Source: Gonocerus acuteangulatus
Lineage: Eukaryota > Arthropoda > Insecta > Hemiptera > Coreidae
Reading direction: 5' to 3'
NCBI GenBank assembly: GCA_946811695.1
Contig: OX328123.1
Span: 40,827,764 to 40,891,763, forward strand
DNA: 64,000 nt
Shown: piece by piece, positions 1 to 9,764 of the stretch
Layout of the letters: each line of letters opens with the position of its first letter
Numbering within the stretch: position 1 is the first letter of the stretch
The notes under the pieces: generated by a model
Databases searched by the model: none
What the model was told of the DNA's origin: nothing
Seen by the model: only the letters and a program-made list of their open reading frames with translations
Program-made: the position numbers and the translations under genes

Positions 1-96
1 GTATATGATCCTGCTTCTAAGAAGAGAATTTTAGTCAAAGTGCAACCAATAGTACAAAAAATTGAATTTCAAAGTGATGATAAACCTGAGGAATGA
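1..96 (+). CDS. 3'-terminal coding exon of an unidentified gene (partial)
   Basis: The window opens inside an open frame (frame 1) of 31 codons that ends in TGA at 94-96. The peptide contains KKRILVKVQPIVQKIEF and an acidic tail ending DDKPEE. Alternating hydrophobic and basic residues followed by an acidic C-terminus look like protein sequence rather than random AT-rich DNA, which is why I list it. The 5' part is outside the window, so I cannot name the family. It could also be a transposon remnant or a chance frame. If real, the gene is transcribed rightwards and its 3' UTR lies in the AT-rich bases that follow. Confidence 0.35.
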   Translation, partial: VYDPASKKRILVKVQPIVQKIEFQSDDKPEE

Positions 97-932
97 GTGG
101 TCAAAAAAAGAATCTCCTACAATTAGAGAAACCAAACAATGCGGTTAATACGCTTTGGTCCATCCTGGAAACCCATAACGCCGATCGTCATATGTTTAAA
201 CATCTAAGTAACATTACAAAATTGATTATAAAAAAAGGTAGAAACAGTGTTGAATTGAAAATTGAGATTATAATACAGTTTCATTGAGCACTGAACTCTA
301 TTGAGAGTTCAATTCAGGTGTTTGCCAATCGGCTTTATATGTACAAACAACATTATTATTTTTGAGTATTGAGTAAACTTTGTGTAGATGAACTCCTACT
401 TTTTGATAATTGTTTTCATTTATATTTAGGTAAGTCAAATTATATCCTCAATGTATCGATTTACTATAAGTCAAACTGTAGGGGTAAGTTGAACCATTTT
501 TCATGGTTCCTTGAAGATCAACTTATCAAGAGTTGACTGTATCTGAATATTTTTTTTTTACTAGAACTTCTGAGGTAAAAGTCTTATTTTAACATCAACA
601 TTCATCATTTTATCATTTATTCTTTACAACATTTATTTTGATCAGCTACCTCAACAAATTTATTGTCTCCACTTCTTCTACACAAGCCATTATCCTAGCC
701 ACTATCAGCTAGCCATTATCGACTGGAAGAAAAATCAGGACTGTATTATCATATAAATTCACATATTTTTCTTTCACATTATCAAAAAGAATAAGATTCA
801 CATAATTTAAATTTTATAATGTAATGGAAAAATAAGTGAATTCACGTAATAATACCTTAGATTTTCCTCTAGTTAATAATGGCTTGAACCGAAACATATG
901 TAAAAGAACTGAAGACAATAAATTGGTAGAGG
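97..932. other. AT-rich spacer with no recognisable gene
   Basis: No frame with protein-like composition and no repeat end recognised. It could contain the 3' UTR of the frame ending at base 96. Confidence 0.5.
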
Positions 933-1109
933 ACATCCTCGTGGTTTAGTGGCCAACGTCTTAGATTCTCATGGGGGAGATGGTGGGTTTGAGTCCCACC
1001 GGTGCAGGAATTTTCTCATCTCTCGTTAAGAAAATCCCTCACTATGCCATGGATGTCGGCGCTAACGGCCCAGATGTCGGTGCGCCGTAAAAAAAAATAA
1101 TAAAAATAA
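933..1109 (+). mobile_element. tRNA-derived SINE, family 1, full length with target-site duplication
   Basis: The tRNA-like head carries a box A-like GTGGTTTAGTGG and a box B-like GGTTTGAGTCC. The body includes CATGGATGTCGGCGCTAACG and the 3' end is GTGCGCCG plus an A-rich tail. It is bounded by a perfect 16-bp duplication AATAAATTGGTAGAGG at 917-932 and 1110-1125. The intact duplication indicates a fairly recent LINE-mediated insertion. It is the reference copy for other family 1 copies in this window. Confidence 0.85.
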
Positions 1110-1172
1110 AATAAATTGGTAGAGGTAGCTGATTAAAATAAATATTGTTTTAATAAAATGGACTATAATATT

Positions 1173-1424
1173 GTCCCTACCATGTCAAACTATCGAATAA
1201 GAAAAATCTCATTTTTAGAATCGAGGCTTTGCTCTTGGATTGTGGACGATATGGCTTGTCGCAACTCTAACCCCTTTATAGAATAGCCTTCAATGCCTTA
1301 AATAAAGTTTCAAATAACACCATTTTTCAATGTATTGCTTCGTCAATGGATAGAATATGTTCGTTCCTATTTTGTTCCTATTTTGCTCCGATTTGCATAA
1401 TCGATATTTCGAAATGGCAGGGAC
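1173..1424. mobile_element. MITE with GTCCCTRCCAT terminal inverted repeats
   Basis: The left end reads GTCCCTACCATGTCAAACTA. The reverse complement of the right end reads GTCCCTGCCATTTCGAAATA. The element is 252 bp, non-coding, with imperfect internal symmetry. A related copy lies at about 27298-27538 and a partial one at about 20903-21060. I could not settle the target duplication, so the superfamily is open. Confidence 0.7.
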
Positions 1425-1819
1425 GATATCAATATAGTTGTTTATGAAAATCTAATATTTACAATCTATAAAGCGGCCCCTACACGGTCAGTAATAATGA
1501 CATTACCTTATCAAAATGACAGTAATAATGATAGTGTAAGGTGGACAAAGTTGGAATGACGAACAGTAATGATGTGAATCCGGATTTTCTGATCTCGGCT
1601 TCATCATTACTGAAAGTGGAGGGGATACTGTCATTAGTAATGATGGTGTAGGGTGCGCTACATCATTAATCTGTCATTACTCAGTCTATCTCGAGCTGTA
1701 ACTAGGTGAAAGAGATGTAAAGGTTAAACTAGATTGAGTAACAAAGGGCAAAAAATAAGATGAATTGAAATGTATGACTCTACCTTGGTAACATTATAGT
1801 TATGAAATAGTTTTAAAAG

Positions 1820-1820
<1 letters not shown>

Positions 1821-1871
<51 letters not shown>
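1821..1871. repeat. (AT)n microsatellite
   Basis: About 50 bases of uninterrupted AT dinucleotides. Confidence 0.95.
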
Positions 1872-1873
<2 letters not shown>

Positions 1874-2159
1874 AATTAACAAATCCGCATTAAGCCTAAT
1901 ATCATAGAATAAAATATATATAAAGTCATCTATAAGGGACCAACAACTTTTCACATTCGTTAATTTGCATTTGTATACAATTTACATTCGTTAATTTGCA
2001 TTTGTATCGATGATATAAAATAGGTTGAAAGTGCTTTATTTTTGACTTTAGAAAATAATCATGATGATTAGATAGTTAGCCGTCGAGGTGATAAGTAAAG
2101 ATGGAATGGTTGGGATTCGGCTAAATAAACCTCAATATGATTTTTGTTTTAAAAAAATC

Positions 2160-2210
2160 TATATTTCGGACGTTTCGGCTACTCATTGGTAGCCTTCGTC
2201 AGCTAAAATG
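2160..2210 (-). ncRNA. hammerhead ribozyme-like motif (left arm)
   Basis: On the minus strand the order is CTGACGA (C3 at 2202), one extra base, stem II GGCTAC/GTAGCC with a CAATGA loop, then GAAAC and the cleavage triplet GTC (2169-2171). The two-base stem III (AC/GT) is minimal, as reported for hammerheads of Penelope-like elements, which act as dimers. Activity is inferred, not shown. Confidence 0.55.
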
Positions 2211-2684
2211 ACAAAAAAGAAATTAATACAGAAACAAACAAGAAAAATTTATAATTGTGATAGGTAACAGAACTATAGATACAATTTAACTTATAACAGA
2301 ACATATCGTCTTAAATTCTTAGAATGAGTAGAATAAAAAGAATATAGGTACAGTAATTGATTTTAATAGTAATTAGTAACATTAATTGATTTTACAAAGA
2401 AATAAGAAAACTATATACCAATGACAAATATAGTAGCTAATAGAATTTTCCTATTAGCTACTATATTTGTCATTGGTATATAGTTTTCTTATTTCTTTGT
2501 AAAATCAATTAATGTTACTAATTACTATTAAAATCAATTACTGTACCTATATTCTTTTTCATTCTACTCATTCTAAGAATTTAAGACGATATGTTCTGTT
2601 ATAAGTTAAATTGTATCTATAGTTCTGTTACCTATCACAATTATAAATTTTTCTTGTTTGTTTCTGTATTAATTTCTTTTTTGT

Positions 2685-2735
2685 CATTTTAGCTGACGAA
2701 GGCTACCAATGAGTAGCCGAAACGTCCGAAATATA
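2685..2735 (+). ncRNA. hammerhead ribozyme-like motif (right arm)
   Basis: CTGACGA at 2693-2699 is followed by a perfect 6-bp stem II (GGCTAC/GTAGCC), GAAA at 2719-2722 and GTC at 2724-2726. It mirrors the copy in the left arm. Stem I is weak (mainly ATTTT pairing with AAAT), so efficiency is uncertain. Confidence 0.55.
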
Positions 2736-3756
2736 GATTTTTTTAAAACAAAAATCATATTGAGGTTTATTTAGCCGAATCCCAACCATTCCATCTTTAC
2801 TTAGAAAATAATGTTGACGTGATTCTTTTACCAATTCATTTGTCTTATAGAGTAGATTAGAAAAAATATAATCGTTAAACTATAATTTATATTTCGTCAA
2901 TTATATTCAAAAATATGCTTACGTTTTCAAGTAAACTAGTATTATACATTTTTTTACACCAAAAATAATAGCAGATTTAAAATCAGCACCCCAAGAAACC
3001 CTAACGTGGTGAATAATATTGAAAACAAAAAATAATGATTTTTCCCAGTCTGGAAGAGAATAAAAATTTGTAAGCGAAAAAGTAATGTAACGTTTTGAAA
3101 TTCAATATCACCCCTTGAGATAATCCGAATTTTACGTCATTGAAATCTTTCAAAAGAAGAAAGACTCCTTTTTCTAACCATATAAATGACTATTGTATTA
3201 TCTCAAAAGGTACTTGCGAAAAATGGTTATCCAAATAAAAATAAAATGCAAACTTTTTTGCACATAACCTCGGTCCCAGAACACTTGGAAACGCCCTGAT
3301 TGGAAGGATATGTATCATATTAAGGCCTTTACGAACGTTTCACATGTTTTTTTGTGGCTAGTGTCGCAATTATAGCTACACAGGCAACTTTGCGAGGATC
3401 CATTATCAACAAAACACTTCTGTCACGGAGATCACAATGCATACTGAAGAAAAGTAATGACATTAAAAATGATCCGTGGAATGACAGTGTAAGGTGTACA
3501 TTGTAATGATGATATGGAATGACGAGAGTTGAATAGTAATGACATTACTGATAATGTCATTATTACTGACCGTGTAGGGGCCGCTTTAGTCATGAAAATC
3601 AACATTTCAGTCATCTCTAGCTGGGCAGATTTTAAGGTAATGAAATTGATGATCTTCAAAAAATAAGTTTAATCCAAAACTATACATTTCTAATTTGAAA
3701 ATTTAATTTCACAAAAAAAGCCCCCCAAGCCCCTTCATTGTTTTTTTAATTTTCCC

Positions 3757-3862
3757 AATGAGCCTTGGGATGAGAAAATTCCTGCTGCCGGTGGGGATCG
3801 AACCCACCATCTCCCGCTTATGAATCTAAGGCGCTATCCACTAGACCACGGGAGACCTCCCT
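3757..3862 (-). mobile_element. tRNA-derived SINE, family 1 (head and part of body)
   Basis: The minus strand reads GGTCTCCCGTGGTCTAGTGG, then a box B with GGTTCGATCCCCACC, then CAGGAATTTTCTCATC. This matches the heads at 933 and 53994. The copy is truncated after the TTCTCATC block. The tRNA-like part carries a CAT in the anticodon-loop region, so it resembles a methionine tRNA, but it is a SINE head rather than a functional gene. Confidence 0.75.
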
Positions 3863-4348
3863 AATTATTTATTATATAAAATTAAAAGAAAATAATACAA
3901 TCTACTTAGAAATAACACCTGATTGAAATTTCATTCTCTTGAGCATGCATGGAAAATACTTCAAACTCTTTCCCATTGGAAGTAGTTTAATTACAAATAG
4001 GGCCATTTTTAAGTGGAAAGACTTCAAATACCATAACAGTAGATCAGTCAAAGTCATCTTTTCTCAAACAAATTACAATCTTTATAGGCCTTAATTTGAA
4101 ATACATCCCAAGAGCTCTTAAATACACGGTAAGTTAATTATCCATTCTCACTATACTCATCAATTTTACTTCCTTGTAAATTTCCAGTTTCAAGAAAAAA
4201 TAACCATTTTGAAGTCATACAGCTATTTATTTATGACTAAACATTGATACTTAATAATAGATGTTTTCAAATTCCTTAATCAATTGAAATTAACAAGCAT
4301 TATGAATTACATAAAAACATATATGAATTTAAGGATTTCTCTACTTAC

Positions 4349-5425
4349 CTCGAATAATGCCACCTGAGTAAGAATCTCTATAAGTAGCATGATAAATTGA
4401 TCTACGAGCCAGCTCATAAGCTTCTTCGTCCTCAAGGTCAAATCTGTGACCTGAATCGAGCACCCCAAAGGCATAAACTGAGCCAGATCCAACACTGAAT
4501 ACATTACCCTTTGTTCTTTGCCCTTCTGAGTCTACGTAATATAAACTTGGACCCTAAAAAGAAAACATCGTAAATTAACTTTGCATTTTAATATTTAAAA
4601 AGCCAAAAGAGTATCATATGTTTTGGTTTCATAATCATTTGCTTAGCATCATCGGTACCATAAAATAAAAGGAAAATGAATCTCATGGCCTCCTTTATTT
4701 TTTGTTTCTAAACGCAGGGAATTAATGATTTAAAGAAGAAAGCCTATGAACACAATCTCCTTTGTTCCAAGCTTTTCCAATTCCTTTGTAGAGAAAAAGA
4801 GTGTCCTTAAGTTTGAGACTGGACAATCATCAGCTACCGTGACCTAAAGGAATGTTGATACCTCACTTCTGAGTCCAGTTGCATGAGACTTTTCAAATTT
4901 TGTGGGATACATACATTCAATTCTCAATTTTTCTTTTTTGATATGTTGGTTTACGTGCTTCTAACATATGTTGACATGATCAGTCATTTTACTTCTTAAG
5001 TCTGTTGTTGAAAGATATAAAGATACAACATGTTTTAATGTGCTTAGCGTTTCTTTCTAGTAAAAAAAAAAAAATGGATCAAAGAATCCGTATTAAATTT
5101 TGGGTGAAAAATAATATTAAGTGCTCTAACGTACTTGAAATGTTGATTGTTATTTAGTGATTCTACTTTCAGCAAAAATAATGTATATAAGTGATACACG
5201 CTCTTCACAGAAGGCTGAGAAAATATTATGATGATGTGCTCAGTAAACCAACAACCAATGAAAATTATATGTAGATTCGTCAAATCACTATTAAACCTAT
5301 GATTGCCAGCCAAGCTGAGAGGGATACCTAAGTAACTAGGATACTTCCACAGAACAGTGTCGCTATGGCCTTCCACAGAAATGGCGCTAATGGCCAAGGA
5401 TTATGTCGATGCGCCGTTAAAAAAG

Positions 5426-5462
<37 letters not shown>

Positions 5463-8400
5463 AGTGTCTAAAGAGGTCTCTGGGCTTTCTGGCAGCAGAG
5501 ATTAAAGAAATAACAATAAAACGAATATATTCGAGTATGGGGCATGGTCCCAGCCTCTTGAATATATTCAGGCAAGTTATAGTGAACGAATATATTCGTT
5601 CATAGTATTCTACGGGTTAAAGAAGTTACTGAGGCTGTTGGCATATCGGTTGGCTAAAATATGCAATTTTTTTATTGTTTCGAACATGAAACAAGGGACA
5701 GAGAAGTAAGTTCAGAAATTGCTAAATTTTGACCAAAAGAACCAGCGCATTAGCGTCGCTCAAGAGCTTTATAATGACATCAACAACGATCCAGTTTTGA
5801 TCAAATGGGTCACAACTGGTAACAAAACAAGGGTACGTGGTTGTGAGATCAAAATTTAAGCTCCATCCTTCCGATGGAAGCAGCAGAAGAGCCAGGATCA
5901 AAAAAATGTACGCCAAGTTTTGTCAAATGTGAATGTTTTGTTCCATGATTACTATGGCTTGGTGAGCCATGAGTGGAAATGAAAAGAAGAATTTTAATCT
6001 CATTCCGGGGGGGGGGGGGGAATCAGGTTAAAACAGTATAAAATGCTACAATGATACTTACATTTTTGTCCCACCCTGCAATCATCATCCCCATTGAAAG
6101 CCCCATTCCTTTATATGTAAAAGCCATGTTTGCCATTAGTTTTGAAGCAGCAGCAGTTGAAATTCTGCTTTTATTGCGTAATTCATAAAGCCTGCATTGT
6201 TTCGTCAAAACTCTGTCCCAGTAGACACAATCAGCAGCACCACCAGCCAAAGTTCCAACCAGAAACTTGTTGATTTCAATAATTTTCTTCATTGTTTGTG
6301 AGCCTATAACCATCAATTAAGGAAATAATAGATCATGTTTAACAATTAAACCTAATGTTGGTGTATATTAGATGCCTAAGAAAAATCAGGAACAAACTAT
6401 AATACATGTGGCGAATACCTACTCAACTAGGACAGTGGAACACCGTAATGGTCTGTGGCTGTTAGGTTAGATAGTTTGGTAGTATAATTTTTAAATCTTC
6501 TCACTAAAATATTTGATTATTCTAATCTGGACATAGAGCAGAAAACAAAATCTCAGCCATCCTGATAGATCATTTTAAACTAACCTTCCATCATTTTTAC
6601 AAAGACTTAATAATGATCCTGAACATTGAACAGTTAACTTGTGCATGCCTGAACTTCTTGAGGAAAAAGATTACTTCTTTCTATGGTTCCACCATTTCCA
6701 ATAGGATATTAGGGATAACTTCGTCACAGATTGGGGGGGGGGGGGTCCCAACCAGCACAAGTTATTGAGAAATACTCAGAAAAAAAAATGTCAAAGAAAC
6801 GGGCTTAGAATTGGTACATGGAATGTGCAGAGTATATTGTAACCAGGTGCAAGTGGAGCTCTGGAGTAATATAAAATAGATTTGGTGGCTCTACGAGAAA
6901 TTCGATGGGGGAATATTGATTTGGTGTCACTCAATTAGTGTTTGCTCATAAATAGTGGACCTCAGGGGAATCAAATATATAAGTTTATGATAAATAAAAA
7001 TATCCATCAAGCTGTGCTGGGATACAACCGCGTCGATGACAGGATCTAAAGAATCAGATTGAAAGGCAGATTCTGCAATATATAATTGATCAGTGTGCAT
7101 GCTCCTTGAGAAGATGCAAAGGAACAAGATGAAGAATTGTTCTACGCCCATCTTTCCTAAGTGTACAATGAGATATCACAGTATGATACCAAGATTGCAC
7201 TTGGTTATTCCAATGCTCAAATTGAATCGGACGAAGGCATTTATAGAACCACAGTCAGGCAGTATACAACAAATGAAAATGGATTCAGAATAGTAGAGTT
7301 AGCTGCATCAAAGAGGTGAAGGTGATGCTCACAATGTTTCAACACAAGGAGGTACACAAAGAAACATAGAAAAGCCCAAGTGACTCCAGATAGACTAAAT
7401 TTTAATAAATGAACGGCACTTCTCCCACACTTCAGATGCATAAAGTTTCAGAGGGGCAGACTATAGCTCAGGCCATTTCTTGGTGCTAGCGAAATATGAG
7501 CAGCACCTGGCGCTGAGAAAGAGAACGTTGGGGGAAAAAATCATTTAGGCTGGATACAGAGGTGCTAGTGAAGGAAGCCGCAAGACAGAAGTAAACAATG
7601 ACACTCCAACACCACAGCCAGAAATGGGCTAGGCAAGAGGTATGTGCTAAAGAAAGATGGGGGAGATTAAAATACTTTTTTTTTTTTTTTTTTTGTTTTG
7701 TTTGGTGCATCTACTGCTAAGGTCATTAGCACATTAAAATACTTAATCAGGAATGTAGCACAGGAGATGATAGGAAAAAAAAAGCCGGGGAATAGGAGCC
7801 CTTGGTTTGATTGAGAGTGTGAGAAGACCTTGCAGGAAAGGAATGAAGCTCAGATGAAGGCGATTTAAAGGAAAACCTGCAGCTATAATGCATATTCCAA
7901 AAAGATAAGAATGGCAAAAAGAATAATGTGTGATAAGGGCACATGAAATGAAAAAACTTGAGGGGATGCAAGAGAATTTTCAGGGGCGGAAGAACTAAAA
8001 ATTCTATAAAGGAGCTAAGGCAGGGCTTTACTCAACAAACAGAATTCTGTCTGGAGCAGTACAGAAACCTTCTCACTGAGAATGAGCAAATCAATTGGAG
8101 GTGGGCTCAGTATTTCAATGAGATACAGAATAAAGGAACAAGGCGCATGCCAATACCCCAAATGTAACAATCAGTCGATGGTGAGGAAGTAGATGAAGCA
8201 AGAGAACATAATGTTTTTAATGGATTCTGATTTCTTACCAATATATTTTCCACCTGTAGCTCGTGAATCTACAGCCAGTACTACGCCATTTTTATAAACA
8301 AACCCAAGAGTTGTAGTACCATGATTATAATTTATTTTTATCTCTCTTCCATATTCATCTTTAGAAAAATCTGCTCTGCAAGACATTGGCTAAAATTTAA

Positions 8401-8596
8401 ATACAGTATTAAAACCATATAATACACACTATAAAAGGCTAGAATCTAAGAAAATTTTACTTACATTAGCTAAAGGAGGAAGAGCCAATAGCATAGGATT
8501 TACTACATTGCTTACAACCAATTCGTTCGATTCTTCCTCTGCTTTAAAAGGCTTGATAAAACTTTCTTCAACTCCCAATAAACCCGCTAAAGCCAT
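4349..8596 (-). CDS. PSMB5: Proteasome subunit beta type-5 (four exons; last exon not found)
   Basis: Catalytic beta5 subunit of the 20S proteasome, giving the chymotrypsin-like activity of the core particle. Exons on the minus strand: 8465-8596, 8239-8389, 6062-6303, 4349-4553. All junctions are GT-AG and the phases are consistent (0, 1, 0). The N-terminal propeptide ends at HG, and mature Thr1 is residue 69 in HGTTTLGF. Asp17 is residue 85 (AVDSRAT) and Lys33 is residue 101 (QTMKKIIEI), so the catalytic triad is complete. Further family blocks are [35 protein letters not shown] and [10 protein letters not shown]. The reading stops at a phase-1 donor just where the family continues with VYH and then a DGW block of about 30 residues. 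I did not find that exon in 1-4348, so it is probably outside the window. The start ATG is at 8594-8596. The introns hold an old LINE fragment (6800-8165) and SINE pieces. Confidence 0.93.
4554..6061. other. PSMB5 intron 3, mostly unannotated
   Basis: Contains a SINE tail at about 5375-5462 and a 14-base G run at 6007-6020. Otherwise no gene-like frame seen. Confidence 0.6.
5375..5462 (+). mobile_element. 3' end of a family 1 SINE with long poly-A
   Basis: AGAAATGGCGCTAATGGCCA, then GTCGATGCGCCGTT, then about 45 A residues. This matches the 3' body of the SINE at 933-1109. The 5' part is missing. Confidence 0.65.
6800..8165 (+). pseudogene. Decayed LINE, endonuclease-domain region (inside PSMB5 intron 2)
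   Basis: Plus-strand translation in shifting frames gives [12 protein letters not shown], then [11 protein letters not shown] near 6880, then SVHAP near 7095 and ELFYAHLS. These are hallmarks of the apurinic-type endonuclease (exonuclease/endonuclease/phosphatase fold) at the start of RTE/CR1-type LINE ORF2. Stops and frameshifts are frequent. The reverse transcriptase part is absent here, so this is an old 3'-truncated or rearranged fragment lying antisense to PSMB5. Family assignment is by motif only. Confidence 0.6.
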
Positions 8597-8993
8597 AGCT
8601 CAGTACGTAATCTCTATCAACTCAAGTAGAATTAGAAGAGTGCCCTGACAAAGCAAATTAAGACTCAGAAGTATACTGTAACCTCACCATTACAAACAAT
8701 GTTGAATTTTTACAGGGTTGCACTACCTCAACAATAAACTATAAAAACATAATTCGTATTTCTGAAACTAACGTTATATATAACCATTAAAATATATATT
8801 CTAATATAGAAAGGAAAAGAAAATGGAGTACAAAAATAAAAGAACATGAAAATATTTTAATTTTATGAGGGGGGCCAATAATGTAATCTCAGTTGGAATC
8901 AATAGCATAAATGAGAAAGTTCTTTTTTAGTACAAATTAATATGGATCATTTTAGCAAAAGGCTACGTTTTAATTATCATTTTCTCACATAAA
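8597..8993. promoter_or_regulatory. Shared upstream region between PSMB5 and MRPS31 (likely bidirectional promoter)
   Basis: The two start codons point away from each other across about 400 bp: PSMB5 at 8594-8596 (minus) and the proposed MRPS31 start at 8994-8996 (plus). Both are housekeeping genes, which fits a shared promoter. I see no clear TATA box; the call rests on geometry. Confidence 0.5.
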
Positions 8994-9724
8994 ATGACCG
9001 CATTGGTGTATCGTAAGTAAATACAACGAAGCCCGGTATTCCTTTAGGATAACCACTAATAGCCTCTACATAACATTAGTGTCTTAAATATTTAATTTTA
9101 TCATAAGTGACTATTCAAAACATGTATTTTGGCCAAAAATACTTGCTAATTTACATCTTTTAATTTCTTTGAGTTCTTATTATTTGATGGGTCTGCGTGT
9201 ACGTTTATTCTCAAATGAGTCAAATGGCAGTAACTATTCTTCAAAAGAGTATTTTAAGGTTTTAATTTTATTTATCTTGTTTTATTCGTTAATTTTAAAC
9301 TGCTTTAATCACTTTTAATGTTGTTTATAGGTCAATTATTGGAGTCAAATTATTAAGGAGTCTTACTGTTTCTTCTGTTTGTCTGAAAGACGATGAATCA
9401 CCAAAAAACAATGCAGCAAAAAAATTAAACTCTCTTCTTCAAAGTATTATTAAGGTATTGTTTTGCTTGTTGTACTTTTCTTAAGTGATCTACTTGGCTA
9501 TATGTTTTAGCAGTAATGCACGTCAGAGAGACGCTTAGGTAAATTATTTGCCTGCATTTTGTTTTAATACCACTTGTTAAATTAGATTATATTAGTTACT
9601 GTAAAAGCAGTTAGAGAAATTTTAAGGAGATCAATTGTATTCTGTTGTAGCCGTAAGGCCCTTCTAGTTGACATGTGTCACTAAAAGTGCTCATTTTCAT
9701 TTCCCAGACGTGTATTACTTGAAA

Positions 9725-9764
<40 letters not shown>

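Larger units (their letters stand above)
2060..2800. mobile_element. Penelope-like fold-back element (near-perfect inverted repeat)
   Basis: Two arms of about 350 bp (2092 to about 2440, and about 2445-2803) are almost perfect reverse complements around a centre with CTAATAG...CTATTAG. A 12-bp repeat TTAGAAAATAAT at 2048-2059 and 2801-2812 flanks the unit and is taken as the target duplication. The ends carry GTTAGCCG and GGTTGGGATTCGGCT motifs shared with the Penelope-like element at 21292-22277. Each arm contains a hammerhead-ribozyme-like core, described separately. There is no coding capacity. Confidence 0.75.
1471..3587. mobile_element. 2.1 kb inverted-repeat element with AAAGCGGCCCCTACACGG ends, split by nested insertions
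   Basis: The left end AAAGCGGCCCCTACACGGTC (1471 on) is repeated in inverse orientation at 3553-3587. The termini also contain repeated AGTAATAATGACATTA-like motifs, about 1500-1680 and 3450-3560. The interior has no transposase frame and holds an AT microsatellite and the Penelope-like fold-back at 2060-2800, so it is a non-autonomous element enlarged by later insertions. No clear target duplication was found. Confidence 0.65.

Noticed and set aside
3757..3862. A tRNA gene on the minus strand
   Set aside because: It has box A and box B, but it is joined to the same body as several other copies, lacks a clean acceptor stem end, and matches the SINE heads, so it is a SINE.
5044..5605. Frames of 117 and 82 codons on opposite strands
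   Set aside because: Both run through the SINE tail and its poly-A or poly-T and have low-complexity K or F runs.
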